Below, piece by piece: positions 42,859-52,599 of a stretch of DNA of 64,000 bases. A program made the translations under genes and the position numbers. The DNA comes from Mucilaginibacter sp. (GTDB lineage: Bacteria; Bacteroidota; Bacteroidia; Sphingobacteriales; Sphingobacteriaceae), in assembly GCF_028288225.1 (NCBI RefSeq), contig NZ_JAQBOC010000017.1, forward strand, positions 1-64,000, in the 5' to 3' direction. The notes below the pieces were generated by a model that saw nothing but the letters and a program-made list of their open reading frames with translations, did no database searches and was not told the origin of the DNA. Every line of letters starts with the position of its first letter. Within the stretch, counting starts at the first letter, position 1.

Positions 42859-43884
42859 TTAATTATTTTTCGGATCGGGATCGCTTGGCCAAACACTATG
42901 TTCCTCTACTAAGCCATTGTGATCTTCAATAGACATTCCATTTCCAACTTCTTTTGCCAACGAAATGCGATAGAGAATAGCCAGCGAATACTTATTTTCT
43001 TCCCTCGAAAATAAAAGTTTGTATTTTACCTCCTGGGGATTGCCATCGTGAAATTCAGGGATAAACCTCGGAATGGTTGCTAAGGCAGGCAATAAAATGT
43101 TATTAATTCTGTCAGGTAATGAAGACCGGATCAATTTTGGATCTTTTACTTCTCCATTTTGGGCAATGATGATCTCTGTTTCGACCGACCATGCTCTAAG
43201 CGTGTCGGGGATTTTCAAGCTTTTCCTTAAGTATTTATTAAGGTCCCCCTGAAAACAGGCGAGCTTAATATGAGCGATCTGTTTTAAGAGTTTACCATTT
43301 TTATATAACTGTGTCACTAATGGCGTTTTTATCGTGTCGTAGCCATAAAAATTCCATTCACCATCCTTTTTATCATCAATATATTCCCCTTCCTCAAGCA
43401 CATAATCACTAATATATTTATGGTATCGGCGATAATTACCGTTCAACTTGTTGTTTTTGTATATATAGGAACAACGCTTAACGTTCTTTTTATTAAATTC
43501 CACCCACATTCCTGTTTTGTTGCCATTTAAAAAATAACTTACCTCGCTCACATAATTATTCGTGTCAGCGCGCACAGCTCCTTTAAGATTATCTGGTATT
43601 GTTTCCTTTTTATAGAATACAAATTTTCCGTTAGGTATGGTCAATAATGAATCTTTATAGTTTCCTCTCATCAAAATGGTATCCCTCATACTGTATTTCT
43701 GTGCGGAATAATCTGAATCCGCGTTTTTCCTGATAAGCATGTAACTAACTGCCTTATGCCACTCAACGTCAAAATTCCCTTTTGAGTCAACATATACTTT
43801 GTGAATCTGTGCTGTACAATTTACTACTATAAGCAAACTCAATGCAATCAAACAACAAAACTTCATCTGTGTATATTTTTTCAT
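42859..43884 (-). CDS. Secreted protein with MORN-like repeats and TonB-C-like domain
   Basis: 341 residues. Signal peptide 1-26 (ending NCTAQ), then repeated short strands of the MORN/YwqK kind (GNKTGMWVEFNKKNVKRC, NKLNGNYRRYHKY, DDKKDGEWNFYG), then residues about 225-305 resembling the C-terminal domain of TonB (ETEIIIAQNGEVKDPKLIRS, LPALATIPRFIPEFHDGNPQEVKYKL). Such proteins are common in Bacteroidota and unexplained. The ATG shares one base with the stop of the dipeptidase gene. Confidence 0.72.
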   Translation of the reverse strand: MKKYTQMKFCCLIALSLLIVVNCTAQIHKVYVDSKGNFDVEWHKAVSYMLIRKNADSDYSAQKYSMRDTILMRGNYKDSLLTIPNGKFVFYKKETIPDNLKGAVRADTNNYVSEVSYFLNGNKTGMWVEFNKKNVKRCSYIYKNNKLNGNYRRYHKYISDYVLEEGEYIDDKKDGEWNFYGYDTIKTPLVTQLYKNGKLLKQIAHIKLACFQGDLNKYLRKSLKIPDTLRAWSVETEIIIAQNGEVKDPKLIRSSLPDRINNILLPALATIPRFIPEFHDGNPQEVKYKLLFSREENKYSLAILYRISLAKEVGNGMSIEDHNGLVEEHSVWPSDPDPKNN

Positions 43885-45059
43885 TATTTCCCCGTATTCG
43901 CCTTAAACACCCTTAAAAAATTACCACCTAATATTTTATCAATATCTTTTTCAGAATAACCCGACTTCAATAATTCTTCAGTAATTTTAGGGTAATCCGA
44001 AACGCTATCCATACCAAGCGGGTATGATTCGGCACCATCAAAGTCTGAGCCTATGCCCACATGATCTACCCCTATTAGTTTCACTATGTAATCAATATGT
44101 TTGATCAACATGCTTAACGGTGGCCTGATCTTGTCCGACTCGCTTTTATAAATCGCATTCAGCCTGATATTAGCCAGGTCGCCCTCATGGTAAATTTTGG
44201 TAAGGGAGTCCAACTCTGCTTTATGCTGATGCAAAAAGGCTGCAACTTTGGGCGTATAAGTGCTATCAACAAAGCCGCTATAGAAATTCACAAAAACCAC
44301 TCCACCGTTTTTTGCAAGGGCTTTCAACTGCGCATCTTTCATGTTACGCCTGCTCGGGTCAAGGCTGTAAGCACAACTGTGCGATGCAATTACCGGCTTG
44401 GTACTGGTAGCAATTACATCGTAAAAAGTTTGTTCGCCAACATGCGATACATCAACCATTACACCCAACTCATTCAAGTGCCTTACTATTTGTTTTCCAT
44501 AATCAGTTAATCCTAAATGCTTTAATGAATCTTTCTTAGTAACCTCATCCCTTGCCGAGGTTGCCCATGACGTGCTGTTGTTCCAGGTAAGGGTTAAATA
44601 GTTCATGCCGCGTTTGGCCAGGCTGTCGATATAATCTATCCTGTCCTCAATCATGTGGCCGCCCTCTACACCTATCATGGCAGCCATTTTTTGCTGTTTT
44701 ACAGCTGCTAAAAGTTCTTTGGAGTTATGAACAAGTGTTATTTTATCCGGGTTACGGGCAATCAATGCATACAATGAATCAATCTCGCGGTTTGCAAAAG
44801 CGTAAGCTGTGCCTTTTCCATATTCCTCGCCGCACCAGATAGAAAAGATCTGACCATCAAGTCCGCCTTGCTTTGCACGTACCAAATCGAAATTACCGGA
44901 GCTTTGCAGCTTACCAACATCCTGTTTAGTTATTAAGATGTTTGAAAGGATATCGTTGTGCGTATCAACTAAAATTGCTTTTTGATGGATTTGATTTGGC
45001 GTTTGAGCGTAGGCTTTTGTAATCAGCAGCAGGATGAACGGTAAGAGTAATTTTTTCAT
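43884..45059 (-). CDS. Membrane dipeptidase, peptidase family M19
   Basis: 391 residues from MKKLLLPFILLLITKAYAQ, a standard signal peptide; an upstream ATG at 45113 is less suitable. Zinc-site motifs are VDTHNDIL (His and Asp), GVEGGHMIED (bridging Glu), the SHSCAYSLDPSRRN segment and DHVGIGSDFDG. It hydrolyses dipeptides, probably in the periplasm. It overlaps the following gene by one base, which indicates an operon with the secreted proteins around it. Confidence 0.92.
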   Translation of the reverse strand: MKKLLLPFILLLITKAYAQTPNQIHQKAILVDTHNDILSNILITKQDVGKLQSSGNFDLVRAKQGGLDGQIFSIWCGEEYGKGTAYAFANREIDSLYALIARNPDKITLVHNSKELLAAVKQQKMAAMIGVEGGHMIEDRIDYIDSLAKRGMNYLTLTWNNSTSWATSARDEVTKKDSLKHLGLTDYGKQIVRHLNELGVMVDVSHVGEQTFYDVIATSTKPVIASHSCAYSLDPSRRNMKDAQLKALAKNGGVVFVNFYSGFVDSTYTPKVAAFLHQHKAELDSLTKIYHEGDLANIRLNAIYKSESDKIRPPLSMLIKHIDYIVKLIGVDHVGIGSDFDGAESYPLGMDSVSDYPKITEELLKSGYSEKDIDKILGGNFLRVFKANTGK

Positions 45060-45084
45060 GTTTAAATATAAAATGAATATTGTT

Positions 45085-45669
45085 TTAAATAGCCCCGTGA
45101 ACACCAAAATCAAATAATTGGTGCGTTGTTAAATTGACTTTAGCTTCCCAATAATAATTTCCACCTTCATACACGTGATAATATTCGGTCAGCCAATCGT
45201 TACCATCCTTTTTTATGTTTTCATCCCAAAAGCAATTTAAAAGGATTATTTTCTCCCCATTGCCATTGGTCAGCCCAAAATATTGACGTGCATATTTTTC
45301 AAGGTGGCTGTATACATTTGGCCCGCGTACAAACCTAACCGCTGGTAATTTTTTAACAAACTGTTTTAAATCCTTTCGCAAAAGTGTTTCGGCTAATACA
45401 ATATCATCTACGTTTGGCGTAAAGCGTTGGAATTGATTAAATGTGTCATTTTTTAAGGAATCGTTATAAACAGAATAAACTACGCCGCCTGATCTTTTCA
45501 AACTTATCCATGGTGATGTATACCTCGCATTAAAAATTGCTCCTTCGAAATCGTCACCGGCTACATTGATTGAATAGTCTGTTACCATTTTAACTCTTGT
45601 GACTTTTTGTGCTGACACAGCTGAAGCAAAAAACAAAACTGCCATGAAAAGAACTAATTTATTTGTCAT
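45085..45669 (-). CDS. Hypothetical secreted protein
   Basis: 194 residues with a signal peptide (1-20, cut at VSAQ). The mature protein is beta-rich with aromatic residues (EYYHVYEGGNYYWEAKVN near 165-180). I see no known motif. It lies 25 nt upstream of the dipeptidase start and 21 nt downstream of the DUF3592 gene, so it is part of the same transcript. Confidence 0.7.
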   Translation of the reverse strand: MTNKLVLFMAVLFFASAVSAQKVTRVKMVTDYSINVAGDDFEGAIFNARYTSPWISLKRSGGVVYSVYNDSLKNDTFNQFQRFTPNVDDIVLAETLLRKDLKQFVKKLPAVRFVRGPNVYSHLEKYARQYFGLTNGNGEKIILLNCFWDENIKKDGNDWLTEYYHVYEGGNYYWEAKVNLTTHQLFDFGVHGAI

Positions 45670-45690
45670 GATTCTTGTTTTTTGACTTTG

Positions 45691-46122
45691 TTACCGTAAA
45701 GAATGGTATTGGTTTATAAAAAAATAGATAATTACTCCAATTATAAGTGTAGCCCCTATACCTATAAAAATGGGTCCCAATAATGCGCTTTTCATATCAT
45801 CAATCATAAAATGTTTATAATCAGCTTTATCGTATATAACGTTCACCTTATCACCCACTTTATATGCAGCCGGACTACTGCCAATATCATATTTTTCGGT
45901 TATCCATTCTTTATCAGCAGTTACAAACCTTATTATAGGATAGTACATTGTGGATCTCGCACCTGATCCCGTGCCCCAGCTTGTTTCTATATCAAATACA
46001 ACACCCTCAACCTTAACACCTGATTTAATTAACTTTTCGCGCTCATTAAGCTTACCGATTCCAAAAACCGTTAAAAAAGCTCCACCGGCAAGCAGTATTA
46101 ATTCATCATAATTAACGTTCAT
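45691..46122 (-). CDS. DUF3592-like membrane protein
   Basis: 143 residues with membrane segments near 8-24 and 113-135. The extracytoplasmic core VEGVVFDIE, YPIIRFVTADKEWITEKYDIGSSPAAYKVGDKVNVIYDKADYKHF is characteristic of DUF3592 proteins. The function is unknown. It appears to head the four-gene minus-strand group 46122-42859. Confidence 0.78.
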   Translation of the reverse strand: MNVNYDELILLAGGAFLTVFGIGKLNEREKLIKSGVKVEGVVFDIETSWGTGSGARSTMYYPIIRFVTADKEWITEKYDIGSSPAAYKVGDKVNVIYDKADYKHFMIDDMKSALLGPIFIGIGATLIIGVIIYFFINQYHSLR

Positions 46123-46172
46123 AACTAAGATTTATAGGATTTTAAGATTAATTATCATGTACAGAACATTTA

Positions 46173-46248
46173 AGACGCGACGCATCGCGTCTCCTGCGAC
46201 CATAATATTTATTCATCCGCACATCCAAAATTCGCACATCCGCACATC
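46173..46248. repeat. GACGCGA hairpin and TGCGGATGTGCG-family words
   Basis: AGACGCGA (46173-46180) and TCGCGTCT (46185-46192) form a perfect 8-bp stem with a 4-nt loop. It is followed by TTCATCCGCACATCC and TTCGCACATCCGCACATC, which match the family at 25.55-25.75 kb. The element ends 2 nt before the stop codon of the carboxylase gene. Confidence 0.65.
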
Positions 46249-46250
46249 AC

Positions 46251-47879
46251 CTACGTTTGTATTATCCCTACGTTAAACGCCCGTTCAATTGGTGCATGAT
46301 TAGCAGCCTCAATTCCCATGGAAATCACTTTCCGTGTATCAAGCGGATCAATAATACCGTCAACCCAAAGCCTTGCCGAGGCATAATACGGGGTTGTTTG
46401 TGCATTGTAGCGGTCGGTGGTTTCTTTTAATAACTGGTCTTCTTTTTCCTGGTTAACATCTTCGCCGTTGGCTTTTAATCCGGCCGCCTGCATTTGTACC
46501 AATACTTTAGCAGCCTGACCACCACCCATTACGGCTATTTTGGCAGTCGGCCATGCATAAATAAGTCGCGGATCATAAGCTTTTCCGCACATAGCATAAT
46601 TGCCTGCGCCGTAGGAGTTGCCTATTACTATAGTGAATTTTGGCACCACTGAATTAGCAACCGCATTTACCATTTTAGCACCGTCCTTAATAATTCCGCC
46701 ATGTTCGGCCCGGCTACCTACCATAAAGCCTGTAACATCCTGTAAAAACACAAGCGGAATCTTCTTTTGGTTACAGTTCATTATAAATCGGGTGGCTTTA
46801 TCGGCAGAATCTGAATAGATCACGCCACCAAACTGCATTTCACCTTTTTTTGACTTGATAACTTTACGCTGATTGGCAACAATGCCAACTGCCCAGCCAT
46901 CAACGCGACCCAGACCGCAAATTATTGATTGCCCAAAACCCGCCTTATATTCTTCAAATTCCGAGTCATCCAGTAAGCGCAATATAACCTCATTCATATC
47001 ATAAGCCGCTTCCCTGCTGATGGGTAGGATCCCATAAATATCTTTTGGATCAAACTTTGGTGTTGATGCTTTTATCCTGTCGAAACCGGCTTTTGGGAAA
47101 TCGCCGGTCATGCTCATTATTTTGCGGATAGAATCAAGGCAAGCCTTATCATTTGGATGTTTGTAATCTGTAACGCCTGAGATTTCACATTGCGTGGTAG
47201 CACCGCCAAGGGTTTCATTATCCACATCCTCCCCAATTGCTGATTTTACCAAATATGATCCGGCCAAAAATACTGAGCCTGTACCCTCAACTATCATAGC
47301 CTCATCGCTCATAATTGGCAGATAGGCACCGCCAGCCACACATGAGCCCATTATTGCTGCAATCTGGATAATGCCCATGCTGCTCATTATAGCATTGTTG
47401 CGGAAGATGCGCCCAAAATGTTCCTTGTCCGGGAAGATCTCATCCTGTAAAGGCAAATAAACACCGGCAGAATCAACCAAATAAATAATTGGGAGCCTGT
47501 TTTCCATTGCAATTTCCTGGGCACGCAAATTCTTTTTGGCAGTTATGGGGAACCATGCACCCGCTTTAACGGTAGCATCATTGGCAACAATTACACATTG
47601 TCTGCCCGATACATAACCGATGCCACATACCACCCCGCCCGAGGGGCAGCCCCCATGTTCAGCATACATACCTTCGCCCACAAATGCACCAAGCTCAAGC
47701 CAGGGTTTCCCTTTATCCAAAAGGTAAGCTACGCGTTCGCGGGCCAGCATTTTACCTTTTTCTTTTTGTTTGGCCGCTGCTTTTTCACCGCCGCCTAAGT
47801 GTACTTTTTTAAGCCGGGTGTTAAGTTCATAAACAAGCTGCTTATTTATATCTTCATTTTTATTAAACTGGATGTCCAT
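46251..47879 (-). CDS. Acyl-CoA carboxylase beta subunit (methylcrotonyl-CoA type)
   Basis: 542 residues of the carboxyltransferase family. Visible are the N-terminal GKMLARERVAYLLDKG, the N-lobe GSCVAGGAYLPIMSDEAMIV acyl-CoA binding region, and the C-lobe VTGFMVGSRAEHGGIIKDGAKM with NSYGAGNYAMCG. The AEHGGCPSGGVV segment is typical of the 3-methylcrotonyl-CoA branch, which carboxylates a leucine breakdown product. The biotin-carrying alpha subunit is not in the window. The enzyme assignment within the family is probable, not certain. Confidence 0.88.
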   Translation of the reverse strand: MDIQFNKNEDINKQLVYELNTRLKKVHLGGGEKAAAKQKEKGKMLARERVAYLLDKGKPWLELGAFVGEGMYAEHGGCPSGGVVCGIGYVSGRQCVIVANDATVKAGAWFPITAKKNLRAQEIAMENRLPIIYLVDSAGVYLPLQDEIFPDKEHFGRIFRNNAIMSSMGIIQIAAIMGSCVAGGAYLPIMSDEAMIVEGTGSVFLAGSYLVKSAIGEDVDNETLGGATTQCEISGVTDYKHPNDKACLDSIRKIMSMTGDFPKAGFDRIKASTPKFDPKDIYGILPISREAAYDMNEVILRLLDDSEFEEYKAGFGQSIICGLGRVDGWAVGIVANQRKVIKSKKGEMQFGGVIYSDSADKATRFIMNCNQKKIPLVFLQDVTGFMVGSRAEHGGIIKDGAKMVNAVANSVVPKFTIVIGNSYGAGNYAMCGKAYDPRLIYAWPTAKIAVMGGGQAAKVLVQMQAAGLKANGEDVNQEKEDQLLKETTDRYNAQTTPYYASARLWVDGIIDPLDTRKVISMGIEAANHAPIERAFNVGIIQT

Positions 47880-48072
47880 ACTTGGTTTTTACAGGAAAAT
47901 GTAATTTTAGGCAAAATTGGGCAGTAAAGCTTATTTGGAGTTAAAATTGTTTTTAATAATCTTTAAAACGCTTTATAAACAAAATATTAACATCCTTTTT
48001 TGTAACAGTTTCAGTATTAAATTCTGATTTAAGGGAATTATATTACTTTAGCGCAATTTTTAGTTATAATAT

Positions 48073-49560
48073 ATGCAGGAAACAGCAACTGTTACAAAGC
48101 CAGCCAAATCCAGATTTCCGCGAAGCGTTCCTTTTATTATAGGCAATGAAGCGGCAGAACGCTTTAGCTTTTATGGGATGCGGTCCGTACTCAGTCTTTT
48201 TTTGGTAAAACAATTTTTTAACCCTACAGATAGTGTGGCGTTAACAGAGCAGGCTAACGCCCATGCCAATAAATTACATCATTTATTTGTGATGGTGGCT
48301 TATGCTTTGCCATTTGTAGGCGGCATGATAGCCGACTGGTTTACCGGCAAATACAAACTTATTTTATATGTGTCGATGATTTACTGTGTCGGGCATTTAA
48401 TGTTGGCTACGTTCGATGGTGGCCTTGGTGGTTTTGAACTGGGTTTGCTTGTAGTTGCCGTTGGCGCTGGTGGCATTAAATCATGCGTATCAGCCAACGT
48501 TGGCGACCAGTTTGATGCTACCAACCAGGATTTACTATCAAAAGTTTACGGCTGGTTCTATTTCAGTATCAATGCCGGCTCTATGATTTCAACCGTTGCC
48601 ATCCCCTGGACTTATGATCACTTTGGCCCCAAGTGGGCTTTCGGTATTCCCGGGCTCCTTATGGCGCTGGCTACCATCATATTTTTTTCGGGCCGTAAAA
48701 AGTATGTAAAGGTTCCCCCGCAGGGCGTCAACCGCAATAACCTGGTATTTATAACCTGGTATGCGTTAACTCATTTGAGCCAACGCATACCGGGGCAATC
48801 CATGCTCGATGTTGCCAAAGGCCCGTACGACCCCGAGCGCGTTGAAGGTGTTAAGGCAGTTTACCGGGTTATGGCGGTATTCTTTTTCGCGCTGGCATTT
48901 TGGGCAGTTTGGGATCAGTGTTTGTCTGAATGGACGCTGTATGCCGAAAAAATGAATCGTGTTATTAACCTTGGGTTTACAAAAGTTACCGTGCTGCCCG
49001 GTCAGCTATCTACGGTTAATACGGTATTCCTGCTGCTATTCATTCCCCTCTTTAACTATGTAATATATCCGTGGCTTGATAAGCGCGGATTAAAAACCAC
49101 TCCATTACGCAGGCTTGGTACGGGGTTGGTATTAACGGCTTTATCATTTGTTGTTATCGCTTTTATCCATAATGGTATCCAGCATGGCGAAAAGCCATCA
49201 ATATTTTGGGAGGTGCTGGCATTTATGATACTTTCAGCGGCCGAAGTATTGGTATCTATCACCGGACTGGAGTATGCTTATACCCACTCACCAAAATCAA
49301 TGAAGAGCACTATGACGGGCATCTGGTTCCTGGTAGTATCATTCGGTAATCTTATTACCGCCCTTGTTAATGGTCTTATTGAAGATGGCGGCTGGTGGGC
49401 CAAAAACCTTCGGGGTGCAAACTACGAATGGTTTTTTGTAACGTTTATCGGTGTATTTATAATAGTATTCCTGTTTGTTTCGCCGCGGTTGAAAGAACGC
49501 AATTACATTACAGATCCATATATTGATAACCAGGCAATTGCAGAAGCAAATAACCTGTAA
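48073..49560 (+). CDS. Peptide:H+ symporter, POT/PTR family
   Basis: 495 residues with about twelve to fourteen membrane segments. The proton-coupling motif ExxER is seen in IGNEAAERFSFYGMRS near residues 26-38, and the family motif FYFSINAGSMISTVAIP lies near 160-175. It imports di- and tripeptides, complementing the dipeptidase nearby. It is a single gene closed by a strong terminator. Confidence 0.93.
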   Translation: MQETATVTKPAKSRFPRSVPFIIGNEAAERFSFYGMRSVLSLFLVKQFFNPTDSVALTEQANAHANKLHHLFVMVAYALPFVGGMIADWFTGKYKLILYVSMIYCVGHLMLATFDGGLGGFELGLLVVAVGAGGIKSCVSANVGDQFDATNQDLLSKVYGWFYFSINAGSMISTVAIPWTYDHFGPKWAFGIPGLLMALATIIFFSGRKKYVKVPPQGVNRNNLVFITWYALTHLSQRIPGQSMLDVAKGPYDPERVEGVKAVYRVMAVFFFALAFWAVWDQCLSEWTLYAEKMNRVINLGFTKVTVLPGQLSTVNTVFLLLFIPLFNYVIYPWLDKRGLKTTPLRRLGTGLVLTALSFVVIAFIHNGIQHGEKPSIFWEVLAFMILSAAEVLVSITGLEYAYTHSPKSMKSTMTGIWFLVVSFGNLITALVNGLIEDGGWWAKNLRGANYEWFFVTFIGVFIIVFLFVSPRLKERNYITDPYIDNQAIAEANNL

Positions 49561-49574
49561 ATCAGCGCACCTAT

Positions 49575-49613
49575 AAAAAAGCAGTAGAGTAACAATTACT
49601 TTACTGCTTTTTT
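49575..49613 (+). terminator. Rho-independent terminator after the peptide transporter
   Basis: An 18-bp stem with one G-U pair (49575-49592 and 49596-49613) around the loop CAA, ending in a T-run. The A-run on the left would allow action in reverse too. Confidence 0.9.
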
Positions 49614-49672
49614 ATTTTAAATGAAGATGAAAATCAAGTATTTTCGCCAATTGTTTATCTAAATATTTCCGG

Positions 49673-50404
49673 GTGCCTGATAGCATAGTAATTATTCCAA
49701 CTTATAATGAAAAAGAGAATATTGAGCGGATGATCCGTAAGGTGTTCTCACTTCCTCATGATTTTCATATCCTTGTTATTGACGATGGCTCGCCCGATGG
49801 TACGCAGATTATTGTGAAACAATTGCAGCTTGAATTTTCGGAAAGACTTTTTTTAGAAGAGCGCGCCGGCAAGCAAGGACTGGGTACCGCATATATCCAC
49901 GGCTTTAAATGGAGTATAGCTTATCAATACGATTATATTTTTGAGATGGATGCTGATTTTTCACATAACCCTGATGATCTGCTCAAATTAAGACAGGCCT
50001 GTATTGATGGTGCCGATGCGGTAATAGGCTCGCGCTATATTAATGGAGTAAATGTAGTTAACTGGCCAATGAGCCGCGTGCTGATGAGCTATTTTGCATC
50101 GGTATACGTTAGATTTATAACCGGCATTGATGTTAGGGATGCTACAGCCGGTTTTATGTGCTATAAACGTAAAGTATTAGAAACTATCCAGCTAAATAAA
50201 ATAAAGTTTGTTGGTTACGCATTCCAGATAGAAATGAAATATACCACCATAAAGCATGGCTTTAAACTGGTTGAGGTGCCTATTATATTTACAGACCGTA
50301 CATTGGGTACTTCAAAAATGTCGACAAGCATTTTCAGAGAAGCTTTTTTTGGAGTAATCCAAATGAAGATCAATTCCATATTCAGAAAATATCCGGAAGG
50401 ATAG
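49673..50404 (+). CDS. Polyprenol monophosphomannose synthase-like glycosyltransferase
   Basis: 243 residues of GT family 2 close to DPM1 catalytic domains: VIIPTYNEKENIERMI, LVIDDGSPDGT, EMDADFSHNPDDL, DAVIGSRYINGVNVVNWP and IFTDRTLGTSKMS. It lacks the C-terminal membrane segments of the 24.6-kb enzyme. It likely makes polyprenyl-phosphate mannose or a related donor. The start is GTG (49673); no in-frame ATG precedes the catalytic motif. A GATTAGAG-family repeat follows. Confidence 0.9.
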   Translation: MPDSIVIIPTYNEKENIERMIRKVFSLPHDFHILVIDDGSPDGTQIIVKQLQLEFSERLFLEERAGKQGLGTAYIHGFKWSIAYQYDYIFEMDADFSHNPDDLLKLRQACIDGADAVIGSRYINGVNVVNWPMSRVLMSYFASVYVRFITGIDVRDATAGFMCYKRKVLETIQLNKIKFVGYAFQIEMKYTTIKHGFKLVEVPIIFTDRTLGTSKMSTSIFREAFFGVIQMKINSIFRKYPEG

Positions 50405-50507
50405 AGATTAGAGGTCAGAGTTTAGAGATTAGTTAAGTAATTTCGCTCTTATTTAATAGTTTTGACCATATAACTAATCTCTGGTTTCTAATCTCTAATC
50501 ACTGCGA
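50403..50507. repeat. Intergenic inverted repeat of the GATTAGAG word family
   Basis: GATTAGAGGTCAGAGTTTAG and AGAGATTAGTTA on the left are answered on the right by ATAACTAATCTCTGG and TTTCTAATCTCTAATC. The element begins at the stop codon of the glycosyltransferase gene and ends just before the ruvB start. Confidence 0.7.
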
Positions 50508-50510
50508 AGC

Positions 50511-51533
50511 ATGAACGAACATCTTGATCCCGACCGCGAACGCCTCTCTCCTGCCGAACGTGATATTGAAAAAGTTCTCCGGCCGCAGGTATTTGAGGAT
50601 TTTACCGGTCAGCATAAAATATTAGCCAATTTAAAAATATTTGTACAGGCTGCCCGCCAGCGTGGCGAAGCGCTTGATCATGTGCTGCTGCATGGCCCTC
50701 CCGGTCTGGGCAAAACCACGCTTTCATATATTATTGCAAATGAGATGGGGGTTGGTATCAAGATAACCTCCGGCCCGGTATTGGATAAACCCGGTGATCT
50801 GGCGGGCTTATTAACCAACCTTGAAACAGGAGACATTTTATTTATAGATGAGATTCACAGGCTTAGTCCGCTTGTTGAAGAGTACTTGTACTCGGCAATG
50901 GAGGATTTCAAGATAGATATTATGCTGGAGAGCGGCCCAAATGCACGCTCAGTGCAAATCTCCCTAAATCCTTTTACGCTGGTTGGCGCTACCACACGTT
51001 CAGGTTTACTTACTGCACCCTTGCGTGCAAGATTTGGCATAAATTCGCGACTGGAGTATTACGATGCTAAATTATTAACTACCATAGTATTGCGCTCAGC
51101 ATCTATATTAAAAACACCAATCAGCGATGAGGGCGCTTATGAAATTGCCCGCCGGAGCCGCGGTACCCCGCGTATTGCCAATGCATTATTACGCCGCACC
51201 CGTGATTTTGCCCAGATAAAAGGGGATGGCAATATTGACACAGGCATTGCCAAATATGCTTTAAATGCACTTAATGTGGATGAACATGGTTTGGATGAAA
51301 TGGATAATAAGATCCTGACCACTATTATCGATAAATTTAAAGGCGGACCCGTGGGCCTGAAAACTATAGCAACTGCTGTAGGAGAAGACGAAGGCACAAT
51401 TGAAGAAGTATATGAGCCTTTTTTGATCCAGGAAGGCTTTTTAATGCGTACTGCCCGCGGCCGCGAAGCAACCGAAAATGCTTATAAGCATTTGGGTAAA
51501 ATAAAAACAGGAGGAAATCCTTCGCTGTTTTAA
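50511..51533 (+). CDS. ruvB: Holliday junction branch migration ATPase RuvB
   Basis: 340 residues, full length. Walker [10 protein letters not shown] is at 62-70, Walker B FIDEIH at 111-116, and sensor and arginine-finger regions [18 protein letters not shown] follow; the C-terminal winged helix carries GRE(A)T. RuvB hexamers drive branch migration with RuvA during recombination repair. ruvA and ruvC are not adjacent. Confidence 0.97.
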   Translation: MNEHLDPDRERLSPAERDIEKVLRPQVFEDFTGQHKILANLKIFVQAARQRGEALDHVLLHGPPGLGKTTLSYIIANEMGVGIKITSGPVLDKPGDLAGLLTNLETGDILFIDEIHRLSPLVEEYLYSAMEDFKIDIMLESGPNARSVQISLNPFTLVGATTRSGLLTAPLRARFGINSRLEYYDAKLLTTIVLRSASILKTPISDEGAYEIARRSRGTPRIANALLRRTRDFAQIKGDGNIDTGIAKYALNALNVDEHGLDEMDNKILTTIIDKFKGGPVGLKTIATAVGEDEGTIEEVYEPFLIQEGFLMRTARGREATENAYKHLGKIKTGGNPSLF

Positions 51534-51659
51534 CCAATAGTTATTACATTTGAAATTATAAACCAATTTGCCTGGTGAAAAACTTTATTCTAATTGAGTA
51601 AGTATACCTTATTCCCTATAGATTCTCTTTTTGCGGGCAAACAATATTTAATAATATAA

Positions 51660-52235
51660 TTGCTTTTTATTTTGAATATCTACGATTATAATATTCTTAA
51701 TGATAAGGAACTGACCGGCTTGCTTCAGCAGAACGATGAGCATGCCTTTACCCAAATTTATAACAGGTATTGGTCAAAGCTGTTTGCTATTGCAGCCAAC
51801 AAGATAAGGGAACTTGACGAAGCCGAAGAAATTGTACAGGATATATTTGTTTCGTTGTGGAAAAGGAGGAATGAATTAGGTGCAATCAATACACTAAGCT
51901 CCTACCTTGCCGTATCTGTAAAGTATCGTGTAATTAAAATTTTAGATAAACGAAATCATCAGCAAAAATACGCTGCCTACCGCCACCACGCCGTAAATAT
52001 TACAGATGATTCAACCCAGCAATGGCTTGAATTTGAAGAGTTAAAAAGTCGCCTCGCAGGCTTCGTAGCCGAACTGCCCGAGAAATGCCGGTTGGTGTAT
52101 CAGCTAAGCCGGGAATCGGGCTACCCGCAAAGAAAAATAGCGTCAAAATTGGGCATTTCCGAAAAAACAGTTGAGGCTCATTTAGGCAAGGCATTAAAAA
52201 CGCTCCGTGCCAGGCTGAGCCAGTTCCTGCTGTAA
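51660..52235 (+). CDS. ECF-type RNA polymerase sigma factor
   Basis: 191 residues of the sigma-70 ECF group used by SusCD loci. Region 2 includes DEHAFTQIYNRYWSKLFAIAANKI and EEIVQDIFVSLWKRR; region 4 has LPEKCRLVYQLSRESGYPQRKIASKLGISEKTVEAHLGKAL. There is no in-frame ATG; TTG at 51660 or TTG at 51672 must serve. It probably works with the FecR protein at 53484, but the two are separated by an unrelated gene and 1.2 kb, whereas such pairs usually adjoin. Confidence 0.9.
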   Translation: MLFILNIYDYNILNDKELTGLLQQNDEHAFTQIYNRYWSKLFAIAANKIRELDEAEEIVQDIFVSLWKRRNELGAINTLSSYLAVSVKYRVIKILDKRNHQQKYAAYRHHAVNITDDSTQQWLEFEELKSRLAGFVAELPEKCRLVYQLSRESGYPQRKIASKLGISEKTVEAHLGKALKTLRARLSQFLL

Positions 52236-52599
52236 TATCCATCTTACAAAAAAAACCGAAAAAATATTTAACACTGCCATTATCGTTACGTTTACCTGCA
52301 TCCCGATCAATTCCACAACTGGTCGTCTAATCCCAAAACCGCCCTGGTAACGTGGATTATAAGAATATTTTTTTAATTCCTTTGGATTGAAGTCAGATTA
52401 AACTCAAGGTAACCGGTTAAAGGACCTCAGTAAAAGTGAAAAAACAGAATTGAAATTAATTGCGCGTATTTAATGGTGCGTTAATGACACCGACGATAAG
52501 CCGAAACTGGTATTTATACCGTTACTAAGAATTAACTAAACTCGGACAAAATCATTACAGCAAACTCATACCTTTAGGCCTTTAAGTTATAATTTAATT
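52236..52599. other. Intergenic region with a possible decayed gene fragment
   Basis: One forward frame at 52402-52539 reads protein-like sequence (KDLSKSEKTELKLIARI, stop, DDKPKLVFIPLLRIN) broken by one internal stop and lacking a start. The A-rich sequence just after the sigma gene resembles the sequence before the FecR gene at 53400-53480. I see no intact gene. Confidence 0.35.

Noticed and set aside
52402..52539. Forward protein-like fragment after the sigma gene called as a gene
   Set aside because: It has no start codon and an internal stop; mentioned only as a possible remnant.
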